Under the pieces are notes generated by a model that did no database searches, was not told where the DNA came from, and was given only the letters and a program-made list of their open reading frames with translations. The position numbers and the translations under genes are program-made. Below are positions 8,437 through 16,232 of a DNA stretch of 64,000 nt, piece by piece (positions within the stretch are counted from its first letter, which is position 1; each line of letters starts with the position of its first letter). The DNA is from Flavobacterium oncorhynchi (GTDB taxonomy: Bacteria; Bacteroidota; Bacteroidia; Flavobacteriales; Flavobacteriaceae): assembly GCF_002217355.1 (NCBI RefSeq), contig NZ_MUHA01000027.1, positions 37,269 through 101,268 of the forward strand. Direction: 5' to 3'.

Positions 8437-9369
8437 ATGATAAATTTTCCTAAAATTGACTTTCCGCAATTAAAATCCAAATTACAGGTGAAATCACCTT
8501 GGGATAGGGTGATTATTATGCTGTTGAGTCTTTTGATAACGATACCTATTTTTATCATACTGCATCAAAATTTACGCGATTTAAATTGGGCATTCAATTT
8601 AGATCGTGTGTTTATTTTTATATTCGTTTTTGCTGCAATTTTCTTTCTCTTAATGCTGCTGCGAACCATAATAATTTTATGTGTTGCTGTTTATTTATTG
8701 ATTCTAATTTATGGAACAGTCATTGGAAATTATGGTTTCAGCGAAATATCTGAGGATTATAATTCGATGATTTACACCATGTCAGACAATCCTTTTCCTC
8801 AGGATATTATTGTCGCAAAACTACTGCCGTTTCCAAACAAATCAAAAATCATAAATGCGATCGAATATCAAAATCCAAAAGTTAGGAATTTTGCTATCAT
8901 GGCGACTACTAAACATTTTAAAGGCATAAAAGGATATTCTGACTATAGAACTATAATTCAATGTTTTGCTGTATTTAAAGAGATAAACAGCCGCTGGAAT
9001 TATGTAAATGATCCCAAAGAAGGCGATTATATTGCAACTGCTAGCGAGTCATTAGAATATTTTTCTGGAGACTGCGACGATCACTCTATTCTAATGGCGG
9101 CCGCAATTCGTTCTATTGGCGGCACTCCGCGATTAATTCATACAAAAGGTCATATATATCCTGAAATACTAATTGGTTCTTTAATCGATTTGGAAAAAGT
9201 CAATTATCTAATCAAAAATGTACTTTTTCCAAAGGAAAGTTATAAAAAGAAAATTCACTATCACATTGATGAGCGTGGTCAGGTATGGATGAATCTCGAT
9301 TATACTGCTAAGTATCCAGGAGGGCCATTTATGTACGAAGAAATTTTAGGAGCTTTGACTCTTAATTAG
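8437..9369 (+). CDS. Membrane-anchored transglutaminase-like protein
   Basis: Residues about 28-45 and 60-95 form hydrophobic helices, so the 310-residue protein is anchored in the inner membrane. The C-terminal half has a transglutaminase-like catalytic triad: C213 in SGDCDDHS, H239 in TKGHIYPE and D288 in WMNLDYT. Such bacterial proteins are usually cysteine proteases or peptidoglycan- or protein-processing enzymes. The gene lies 18 bp after the binding-protein gene and may be co-transcribed. The substrate is unknown. Confidence 0.8.
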   Translation: MINFPKIDFPQLKSKLQVKSPWDRVIIMLLSLLITIPIFIILHQNLRDLNWAFNLDRVFIFIFVFAAIFFLLMLLRTIIILCVAVYLLILIYGTVIGNYGFSEISEDYNSMIYTMSDNPFPQDIIVAKLLPFPNKSKIINAIEYQNPKVRNFAIMATTKHFKGIKGYSDYRTIIQCFAVFKEINSRWNYVNDPKEGDYIATASESLEYFSGDCDDHSILMAAAIRSIGGTPRLIHTKGHIYPEILIGSLIDLEKVNYLIKNVLFPKESYKKKIHYHIDERGQVWMNLDYTAKYPGGPFMYEEILGALTLN

Positions 9370-9556
9370 CTTTTTTAATGGAAAGAAAATAGCATCTTAT
9401 CAAACTCTTTCTAGAAATAAATAAAACCAAAGCAAGCAATAACAATTTCAATAAAATATTATAAATCAGATACATTAATTCATTTTGTGTTAATAAAATG
9501 TTAGGAGTAATACTTTTTTTTGTAACTTTTCCTGTCTAATTTTTAATCACAAAATC

Positions 9557-9925
9557 ATGAAAAAATCTAAATTATTTATCTTCGGAATTGCATTGGCTGC
9601 AGTATTAATTATTTCATGCGCTAAGGGTAGAAATAAACTAGTAAATTCTTGGAAAATTACTGCTGTAGAAGCTAAAATGCCACTTTCAGATTCTTTAAAA
9701 GCAGTTATTCTAAGCGACGGAACCCTAACTTTTACTGAAGATGGGCACGTAACTGGCTTTTTAACAAGAGAGATTACAAATGGTACTTATGCATTGACAA
9801 AAGGTGGAAAAAGTTTAGTGATAAAAGATGAAGTTGGTACTCCATACCCTTGTGAAAGCACGATTACATCAGATGAACTGGTTTTAGATACCAAGGAAAT
9901 GAAGCTTACACTTAAGAAAATCTAA
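9557..9925 (+). CDS. Small lipocalin-like lipoprotein
   Basis: The 122-residue protein has an N-terminal hydrophobic segment ending LIISC, a lipobox, followed by a compact beta-rich region with NSWKITAVEA, LTFTEDGHVTGF and GTYALTKGGKSLVI. This alternating pattern is like the lipocalin-type (DUF5004/DUF4923-like) lipoproteins of Bacteroidota. It probably sits in the outer membrane. Ligand and function are unknown. A strong terminator follows, so it is likely monocistronic. Confidence 0.65.
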   Translation: MKKSKLFIFGIALAAVLIISCAKGRNKLVNSWKITAVEAKMPLSDSLKAVILSDGTLTFTEDGHVTGFLTREITNGTYALTKGGKSLVIKDEVGTPYPCESTITSDELVLDTKEMKLTLKKI

Positions 9926-9986
9926 CTTAAGTTTAATGTAACATTTTTAAAATCAGAATCATAATTCAAAAAAAATAAAGACATTC

Positions 9987-10020
9987 AAAACTCCTAAACT
10001 ACTCGTTTAGGAGTTTTTTT
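9987..10020 (+). terminator. Rho-independent terminator after the lipocalin-like gene
   Basis: AAAACTCCTAAAC (9987-9999) pairs perfectly with GTTTAGGAGTTTT (10005-10017) around a 5-nt loop, followed by T residues. It lies 61 bp after the stop codon at 9925. Confidence 0.85.
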
Positions 10021-10042
10021 ATGAAAAAAGTTTGAAAAAATA

Positions 10043-10088
10043 TTGCGCAGTCAAATAACTGCATTATATTTGCAGTCAAATAACTGCA
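10043..10088 (+). promoter_or_regulatory. Promoter and twin operator of the ArsR operon
   Basis: A TTG at 10043-10045, 19 bp and TATATTTG at 10065-10072 match the Flavobacterium promoter consensus (TTG, 17-23 bp, TAnnTTTG). Two identical 17-bp copies of GCAGTCAAATAACTGCA (10047-10063 and 10072-10088) lie 25 bp apart. Each has inverted arms GCAGT and ACTGC. One copy fills the spacer between the two promoter boxes and the other starts at the end of the -7 box, so a bound repressor would block the promoter. This suggests autoregulation by the ArsR-type protein encoded directly downstream. Confidence 0.75.
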
Positions 10089-10090
10089 CA

Positions 10091-10417
10091 ATGGAAATTA
10101 GAAGAGATGTTTTTCAAGCGATCGCCGATCCTACCCGCCGAGCTATTTTGAGCTTAGTCGCTATACAAGCAATGACTCCGGGAGCTATTGCCGAAAATTT
10201 TAAATCGTCTAGACAGACTATTTCAAAACACATACAAATATTGAGTGAATGCGAATTACTCCGCCAAACACAAGCAGGAAGAGAAATTCACTATCATTTA
10301 AATCCTGAAAAAATTAAGGAAATCGACAATTTTATTGAACCTTTTCGTAAAATGTGGGATGACAGGTTTAATAAATTAGAAAGTATAATGAAAAACTATA
10401 AACCCAAAAACGATTAA
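10091..10417 (+). CDS. ArsR-family transcriptional regulator
   Basis: From the ATG at 10091 the protein has 108 residues and the winged-helix pattern of the ArsR family: RRDVFQAIADPTRRAILSLV, recognition helix region SSRQTISKHIQILSECELL, then wing GREIHYHLNPEKIKE. An upstream in-frame TTG at 10043 would put the start inside the promoter box, so the ATG is preferred. It has no cysteine metal site in the helix, which suits the SRPBCC-associated subgroup. With the next two genes it forms an operon (4 bp and 6 bp gaps) that it probably represses through the twin operator. Confidence 0.88.
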   Translation: MEIRRDVFQAIADPTRRAILSLVAIQAMTPGAIAENFKSSRQTISKHIQILSECELLRQTQAGREIHYHLNPEKIKEIDNFIEPFRKMWDDRFNKLESIMKNYKPKND

Positions 10418-10421
10418 TATT

Positions 10422-10892
10422 ATGGAACCAAAAACTAAAGTCAGCGCCGTAAATGGACAGCAGCAATTAGTGATTACTAGAGATTTTGATCTTCCTTTGG
10501 AATTACTTTTCAAAGGATATACCGAAGCCGAATTTGTTGAGCAATGGATGGGAACCAAAGTACTGAAACTAGAAAATAAAAAATACGGCGGCTGGCAGTT
10601 TGAAACTTCAGATCCTAATGGAAATGTAGTTTTTAAAGCAAACGGTGTCATACATGAATACATTCCTAATCAAAAAATAACACGAACTTTTGAAATGGAA
10701 AATACAAACTTTTCTCCTCAATTGGAGTTTTTAGAATTTGAAAAACTTACTGATGAAACCAGCAGACTTACTATTCAAATTATTTACAGATCAATTGAAC
10801 TTAGAGATCAAACATTAAAAATGCCGTTTGCACAAGGTATCAATATGGCACATAATCGATTACAAGAAATATTAAGTAAAACATTAAACTAA
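10422..10892 (+). CDS. SRPBCC (AHSA1-like) domain protein
   Basis: This 156-residue protein has the START/AHA1-like fold pattern: VITRDFDLPLELLFKGYTEAE at the start, WMGTKVLKLE, GGWQFETSDPNGNVVFKANG, and a C-terminal helix AQGINMAHNRLQEIL. Such proteins have a hydrophobic ligand pocket. Pairing with an ArsR regulator and a DoxX-like membrane protein is a common bacterial arrangement, thought to respond to stress or hydrophobic compounds. The ligand is unknown. Confidence 0.85.
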   Translation: MEPKTKVSAVNGQQQLVITRDFDLPLELLFKGYTEAEFVEQWMGTKVLKLENKKYGGWQFETSDPNGNVVFKANGVIHEYIPNQKITRTFEMENTNFSPQLEFLEFEKLTDETSRLTIQIIYRSIELRDQTLKMPFAQGINMAHNRLQEILSKTLN

Positions 10893-10898
10893 AATATT

Positions 10899-11276
10899 AT
10901 GAGTAAAAGAAACAAAATTATCTATTGGATTGCTACGCTTTGGCTGGCATTAGGAATGACTGCAACAGGAATCGTTCAATTATTAAAAATGAAAGATGAA
11001 GCAGAAATGATAACACGTTTGGGTTATCCTTTATACTTTTTAACTCTTTTAGGTGTATGGAAACTTCTTGGAGTTATTGCAATATTAATCCCTAAATTTT
11101 CTTTGTTAAAAGAATGGGCATATGCCGGATTCTTTTTTGCCATGACGGGCGCTGTTTTTTCACATTTTGCTGTAGGAGATGCCGCTAAGGATTATTTTGG
11201 TCCAATATTGTTAATCGTTTTAACTATTGTGTCTTGGTATTTTAGACCTGCCGAAAGAAAAACCAGTACAATCTAA
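10899..11276 (+). CDS. DoxX-like inner-membrane protein
   Basis: The 125-residue protein has four hydrophobic helices: about residues 8-27, 43-63, 70-90 and 100-118. The sequences WIATLWLALGMTATGIVQLL and GVWKLLGVIAILIP are typical of the DoxX-like (DoxX_2) family. It is the third gene of the ArsR operon, 6 bp after the SRPBCC gene. Its biochemical function is not known. Confidence 0.85.
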   Translation: MSKRNKIIYWIATLWLALGMTATGIVQLLKMKDEAEMITRLGYPLYFLTLLGVWKLLGVIAILIPKFSLLKEWAYAGFFFAMTGAVFSHFAVGDAAKDYFGPILLIVLTIVSWYFRPAERKTSTI

Positions 11277-11434
11277 AAAGAGTGAAAAACATAAAAACTT
11301 TGAACTCAAACTGCATCTATTAGTTTTCGTATTAAGCGCATTAATTTATCTGTAAAGACAATAAATATTTCAATTAATTGTTTTTATAAATACACCTCAA
11401 TAGTGTTTAATCCATAAATAAATAGTTCAGAGAT

Positions 11435-12034
11435 ATGAAAAAAATAGTTTTTTTAGTTATTATGTTTAGTGTTTGCTTACAAGGATATTCGCAGGACGAA
11501 CTGAATGCCAAATTTAAACCGATTCCTAAAAAGAATGCAGAAATTAAAGAAGTAATTCCTCCTCCTAAAGAAAACACTCCAAAAGCAGAACCACCAGTTG
11601 CTGCCGAAAAACCAGATCCTTTAAAAGTTAATCCAGAGGAGCTTTTTAAAGATACCAGTATATATAAAAAAGAATCAAATGTTGACGGTATTTTTTATAG
11701 ACGAAATCAATTTTTAGGAAGTTTTAAAACAACATCTTTTACTTCTACAATTCGTTATCGCGATGCTGCTTTTGTAGATGGCGATAAAATAAAAGTATAT
11801 TTAAACGATAAAGTTGTTGAGCCAGAAGTAAGCTTAGACGGAGAGTTTAAAGGTTTTAAAATCAATTTAGTAAACGGAATTAATAAAATTGACTTTGAAG
11901 CTTTGAATGAAGGATCTGCTTCGCCAAATACAGCAGAGTTTCAAGTTTATGATGACAAAGGCGTTGTGATTGAAGCTAGTCAATGGAATGTTGGTACAGG
12001 TTACAAAGCAACAATTGTAATAGTGAAAGAATAA
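11435..12034 (+). CDS. Secreted protein with proline-rich linker, unknown function
   Basis: The 199-residue protein starts with a signal peptide ending at about GYSQ-D. Residues about 27-65 are rich in proline, lysine and glutamate (PPPKENTPK, PPVAAEKPDP), a likely flexible linker. The C-terminal 110 residues look like a beta-sandwich: YRDAAFVDGDKIKVYLNDKVVEPEVSL then NGINKIDFEALNEGSASPNTAEFQVYDDKG. This matches a widespread conserved secreted protein of Flavobacteria, but I know no function. A terminator follows directly. Confidence 0.7.
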   Translation: MKKIVFLVIMFSVCLQGYSQDELNAKFKPIPKKNAEIKEVIPPPKENTPKAEPPVAAEKPDPLKVNPEELFKDTSIYKKESNVDGIFYRRNQFLGSFKTTSFTSTIRYRDAAFVDGDKIKVYLNDKVVEPEVSLDGEFKGFKINLVNGINKIDFEALNEGSASPNTAEFQVYDDKGVVIEASQWNVGTGYKATIVIVKE

Positions 12035-12067
12035 AAATCTAAATTTTTTAGTTCTTATTTTAAATTA

Positions 12068-12096
12068 AAAACGGTCTTAGCAGACCGTTTTTTGTT
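12068..12096 (+). terminator. Rho-independent terminator before the polysaccharide locus
   Basis: AAAACGGTCT (12068-12077) pairs with AGACCGTTTT (12082-12091) around a 4-nt loop, followed by a T-rich tail. It ends the transcript of the secreted-protein gene and separates it from the locus that starts at 12266. Confidence 0.85.
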
Positions 12097-12143
12097 TTTA
12101 CACTATTTTCAATAGAATAACTAAAAAATCCCAATAAAACAGG

Positions 12144-12165
12144 AGTGTTTAGACAAATTCAAAAC
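12144..12165 (+). promoter_or_regulatory. Putative HTCS-responsive element upstream of GH88, weaker copy
   Basis: AGTGTTTAGACAAATTCAAAAC resembles the core of the elements at 15841-15883 and 23731-23773, with one base missing in the middle. It lies about 100 bp before the ATG at 12266, close to the 90 bp seen for the sulfatase copy. The match is weaker than between the other two. Confidence 0.4.
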
Positions 12166-12265
12166 AATTATAACAAAAACTGAAAGACCAATTTGCACCT
12201 CAAGTTTAACTTCGCTTTTGTAAATCTCCAATTAAAATGGATATAGATCTAAAAACGATTAAACT

Positions 12266-13468
12266 ATGAAAAAAACCTTTAACCTCTTTTTTACTGCCTT
12301 TCTAATTACCTTCAGTTCGTTTTCACAAACCAATCAAAATGATCCCTCACTGGATTGGTTAAAAAAAACATCTGAAGTAATCCATTACCAACTGAGCAAA
12401 GCTGCAGAAACGTATAAACCCGGAAAAAATCCTCGTTCAACAAATCCCGACGGAACAGTTAGACTTGCTGGTTTAACGGATTGGACAACTGGATTCTTCC
12501 CTGGAAGTCTTTGGTACGGATATGAATTAACCGGCGACAAAAAACTAGCTCAAGATGCACAAAAATTCACTCTAGCACTTGATTCTATCCGACATATAAA
12601 AAATACGCATGATTTAGGCTTTATGCTTTATTGTTCTTATGGGAATGCCTACAGAATTACTGGCGACAAAACTTATCTTCCAGCACTAGCAGACGGAGCA
12701 GGAAATCTTTACGCACGTTTTAGTCCAACCGTTGGAGCCATTCGTTCTTGGGATTTTGCTTGGTGGCACTACCCTGTTATTATCGACAACATGATGAATC
12801 TTGAATATTTGTATTGGGGAGCAAACCAGTTTAATAAGCCTGAATATGCAAATGCTGCCAATTTACACGCTTTAACGACAATTAAAAACCATTTTAGAAA
12901 AGATTACAGTTCTTATCATTTGGTAGATTATGATCCAAAAACAGGCAAAGTACTGCGTAAAGCAACACATCAAGGAGTAACAGACGATTCGGCTTGGGCG
13001 CGCGGGCAAGCTTGGGGACTTTACGGTTATGCAATGTGTTATGCAAATACTAAAAATCAGAAGTTTTTACAACAGGCAGAAAATATTGCTTCGTTTATAA
13101 TGAATCATCCTCGTATGCCGAAAGACAAAGTTCCAGTTTGGGATTTTGATGTTCATAATGCAATGGATACAGATGAACTAGCCCCAAGAGATGCATCGGC
13201 AGCAGCAGTAATTGCATGCGGATTATTGGACTTAAGCACAGAGGTTAAGGACGGAAAAAAATACTTAGATTACGCCGAAGAAATACTAAAATCTTTATCT
13301 TCTGAAGCTTATTTAGCTAAACCAGGCGAGAATAATTACTTTTTATTAAAACATAGTGTGGGCGCATTTTTATACAATTCAGAAATTGATACACCTTTAG
13401 ATTATGCAGATTATTACTATCTGGAAGCACTAAAGAAATATGCGGCAATCAAAAAAATTACAATTTAA
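12266..13468 (+). CDS. GH88 unsaturated glucuronyl hydrolase
   Basis: The 400-residue protein has a signal peptide (to about SSFSQ) and the alpha/alpha-barrel motifs of glycoside hydrolase family 88: LTDWTTGFFPGSLWYGYEL near the start, MLYCSYGNAYR, IIDNMMNLEYLYWGA, and HQGVTDDSAWARGQAWGLYG. The family removes the 4,5-unsaturated uronic acid left at the non-reducing end by polysaccharide lyases, by hydrating the double bond. It probably acts in the periplasm on disaccharides made by the lyases. It is the first gene of the locus and lies 29 bp before the PL12-like lyase. Confidence 0.92.
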   Translation: MKKTFNLFFTAFLITFSSFSQTNQNDPSLDWLKKTSEVIHYQLSKAAETYKPGKNPRSTNPDGTVRLAGLTDWTTGFFPGSLWYGYELTGDKKLAQDAQKFTLALDSIRHIKNTHDLGFMLYCSYGNAYRITGDKTYLPALADGAGNLYARFSPTVGAIRSWDFAWWHYPVIIDNMMNLEYLYWGANQFNKPEYANAANLHALTTIKNHFRKDYSSYHLVDYDPKTGKVLRKATHQGVTDDSAWARGQAWGLYGYAMCYANTKNQKFLQQAENIASFIMNHPRMPKDKVPVWDFDVHNAMDTDELAPRDASAAAVIACGLLDLSTEVKDGKKYLDYAEEILKSLSSEAYLAKPGENNYFLLKHSVGAFLYNSEIDTPLDYADYYYLEALKKYAAIKKITI

Positions 13469-13497
13469 AAGAATAACTTGCCTTAACAAACTATAAA

Positions 13498-15474
13498 ATG
13501 AAAAGAATCATAACCCAAATTGCAATACTGGCATTCATACTGCTTATGAATCCTGTAAGAGCACAAGAAAAACCTGTTACTAAAGAGAGCTTTGATAATA
13601 TCAACCTCTCCTATCCAGGTCTTGAAAAAACAAAACAGCTTTATGATGCCGCAAAATACAATGATGCCGCAAAAGAATTATTAAGTTACTACCGCAATCG
13701 CAAAAACATAAAACATCCTGAATTTAATATAGGAGATGAAAATAGATTAAAAGGGAAAGATGTTGGAAAAGCAAATCAAGAAAAGGCTGATAACGCTTTG
13801 CAGCACAAATTCCAGCCTATAAAAGGTTACAGCTATTTTGATTATGGTGCAGATATAGACTGGAATTATTGGCCTATAAAAGATAATGAAATGCGCTGGC
13901 AGCTGCACCGTGTAAATTGGTGGCAGCCAATGGGAATTGCTTATAGAAGTTCTGGCGATGAAAAATATGCAAAAGAATGGATTGCTCAATTTCGTGATTG
14001 GGAAAAAAAGAATCCTTTAGGACTTTCTAAAGACAATGATCGATATGCGTGGCGTCCGCTCGAAGTTTCTGATCGTGTACAAAGTCTCCCGGGAACTTTC
14101 AATTTGTTTGTGCCTTCTCCAAATTTTACACCTGCTTTTTTAATGGAATTTTTAAACTGTTATGCTAAACAAGCGGCTTATATTCCAGCTCATTACACTA
14201 AAGATGGAAACCACTTATTGTTTGAAGCACAGCGTATTTTAGGCGCTGGCGCTTTTTTTCCAGAACTAAAAGAAGCGGCTGCTTGGCGTAAAAGCGGAAT
14301 TGATGTTTTAAACCGAGAAATAAAATCACAGGTATTGCCAGATGGAGTTCAGTGGGAACTTTCGCCAACTTACCATGTTGCTACGATAGACATTTTCTTA
14401 AAAGCCTATAATTCGGCTAAAATGGCAGGAGTTGAAAAAGAATTTCCAGACTCTTTTTCAAAAACAATTGAAAAAATGATTATTGCACTGGCAAACATCA
14501 CTTTCCCTAACTACAACATTCCAATGTTTGGTGATGCATGGCTGGTTGAAAAAAATGCACGACTAAAACAATTTGCAGTATGGTCAAAAGCTTTCCCTGA
14601 AAACGAAGAAATCAAATATTTTGCAACAGATGGTGCATCAGGAAAATTACCGTCAAACTTATCAAATGCATTGCCAGACGGCGGTTTTTACACCTTTAGA
14701 AATGGATGGAATGAGCAGTCAACCGTAATGATTTTAAAAGCCGGCCCTCCAGGAGAATTTCACGCACAACCTGATAACGGAACTTTTGAACTTTGGAATA
14801 ACGGACGTAATTTTATGCCGGACACAGGCTGTTACATTTACAGCGGTGATGCCGAAGTTACCAAAATGAGAAATTGGTATCGTCAAACCAAAGTACACAG
14901 CACCTTGACATTAGACAACCAAAATATGGTTATCACCAAAGCAAAACAAGATAAATGGCAGACTGGACAAAATTTAGATATTTTAACCTACACAAATCCA
15001 AGTTATAAAGATTTAAACCATCAGAGAAGTGTGCTTTTTATTAATAAAAAATATTTCTTGATCGTTGATAAAGCTATTGGAAAAGCAGTTGGAAAATTAG
15101 GTGTTCATTTTCAGTTAAAAGAAGACAGTAAACCATTTTTTGACAAAACTAATAATAAGGTATATACCACTTATGAAGACGGCAACAACTTGTTGATACA
15201 ATCTTTAAATTCAGATAAAACAGCTCTTAGTGAAGAAGAGGGGAAAGTATCCTATGCATACGGCAAAGAAACTCCAAGACCTGCTTTTGTATTCGAAAAA
15301 AATAAAATTGATAACAAAACACAAGATTTTATAAGTATCGTATATCCTTACAATGGTTCTAAAGCCCCTGAAATCAGTATTAAACCAAATGCTGATCATA
15401 ATCTGGAAAAAGGAATCGTCAGCCTTACAATTAGTATTGACGGCAAGAAAAGCGATATTAAAACATCCTTGTAA
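13498..15474 (+). CDS. Heparinase II/III family lyase, PL12-like
   Basis: This 658-residue protein has a signal peptide (to about VRAQE), an N-terminal alpha/alpha toroid and a C-terminal beta-sandwich, as in PL12 heparin-sulfate lyases; length also fits. Seen motifs are YAWRPLEVSDRVQSL, GNHLLFEAQRILGAGAFFPE, QWELSPTYHVATI (with a candidate catalytic tyrosine) and EFHAQPDNGTFELW. The family cleaves heparan sulfate by beta-elimination at glucuronate, giving unsaturated oligosaccharides. The GH88 gene directly upstream would act on its products. Heparan is the best guess; another uronate-containing glycan is possible. A strong terminator follows. Confidence 0.88.
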   Translation: MKRIITQIAILAFILLMNPVRAQEKPVTKESFDNINLSYPGLEKTKQLYDAAKYNDAAKELLSYYRNRKNIKHPEFNIGDENRLKGKDVGKANQEKADNALQHKFQPIKGYSYFDYGADIDWNYWPIKDNEMRWQLHRVNWWQPMGIAYRSSGDEKYAKEWIAQFRDWEKKNPLGLSKDNDRYAWRPLEVSDRVQSLPGTFNLFVPSPNFTPAFLMEFLNCYAKQAAYIPAHYTKDGNHLLFEAQRILGAGAFFPELKEAAAWRKSGIDVLNREIKSQVLPDGVQWELSPTYHVATIDIFLKAYNSAKMAGVEKEFPDSFSKTIEKMIIALANITFPNYNIPMFGDAWLVEKNARLKQFAVWSKAFPENEEIKYFATDGASGKLPSNLSNALPDGGFYTFRNGWNEQSTVMILKAGPPGEFHAQPDNGTFELWNNGRNFMPDTGCYIYSGDAEVTKMRNWYRQTKVHSTLTLDNQNMVITKAKQDKWQTGQNLDILTYTNPSYKDLNHQRSVLFINKKYFLIVDKAIGKAVGKLGVHFQLKEDSKPFFDKTNNKVYTTYEDGNNLLIQSLNSDKTALSEEEGKVSYAYGKETPRPAFVFEKNKIDNKTQDFISIVYPYNGSKAPEISIKPNADHNLEKGIVSLTISIDGKKSDIKTSL

Positions 15475-15510
15475 AAGCAGTAAAAGAAAATATTTCAAAT
15501 ATTCTATTTC

Positions 15511-15540
15511 AAAGACGTCTCAACTGGACGTCTTTTTTTT
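15511..15540 (+). terminator. Rho-independent terminator after the PL12-like gene
   Basis: AAAGACGTC (15511-15519) pairs with GACGTCTTT (15527-15535) and is followed by a run of T. It ends the GH88-PL12 transcription unit, so susC must have its own promoter. Confidence 0.85.
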
Positions 15541-16232
15541 GTCTTGTTTTTATCTTGTTTTTATCTTGTCTTTTACAAAAAAACTAAACCAATCTTTTAG
15601 CAAATAATCAATGCATATAGTTTTTAAAATCTAGGTACAAGAAATAAGCCGTAACAGATTAAAATGACTTTCTATTTAAATATCAGCGGCTTATATCGTC
15701 GTTATTTTTCACTTATTTAAACACATTTTAAACCTGCTTGATCTTTTGCATGAAATAGAAAAAGATAATACTAAATAAAAAGTAAGAAAAAATATTAAAA
15801 ACACATTTTTACCCTTAATTTTTTGGGGTTTAAAGCTTGTTTTAATCAAAATCAATAGTATTTTGGACGTTTTCAAAACTGTCATTTTAGGTCGATTTCT
15901 ATATTTGTTTCTATCAAATAATAACCAACATGACTAATCAAAAGCTAATGAATCATTTATTACAAAATCATTTTTTGTTTATACGACAGAAAATACCTAA
16001 GGCATTTTTACAAGTTCATAAATTGTTATACTTTTCTCCACAAACCACAATAAACCAATTGTAGTTTATAAAGAAAACAATTTAAGCGACATTGAACCAA
16101 ACCTTATTAAAGTCAATTTTTACAGCTTTCAAATTAAAGCAGTTATAACTTTTACTTAACAAGGTTAAAAAACTAACTTAAATAATAGCTATCAGGAATA
16201 ATGAAAAAGTATTCCGGTAAAAAACCAAAACT
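15541..16232. other. Long spacer upstream of susC
   Basis: This 692-bp stretch has no credible gene. It begins with two tandem TCTTGTTTTTA units (15543-15564). It contains the conserved 43-bp element at 15841-15883 and then about 350 bp before the susC ATG. The rest is AT-rich without an obvious structured RNA, apart from an imperfect palindrome around AAACCAATTGTAGTTT (near 16053-16070). Confidence 0.6.
15841..15883 (+). promoter_or_regulatory. Putative HTCS-responsive element upstream of susC
   Basis: A 43-bp segment aligns without gaps to 23731-23773 upstream of the sulfatase, with 34 of 43 identical bases. The shared core reads ATAGYATTTTGKAC, then four variable bases, then TCAAAACTRTC. 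Weaker similarity continues for about 30 bp downstream (to about 15916). Because both genes belong to one polysaccharide locus and only one AraC-type regulator is present, this is the best candidate for its binding site. Confidence 0.6.

Noticed and set aside
13747..13989. Open frame on the minus strand inside the PL12-like gene
   Set aside because: It lies wholly inside a well-supported lyase gene, has no recognisable domain, and resembles many other antisense frames over AT-rich genes.
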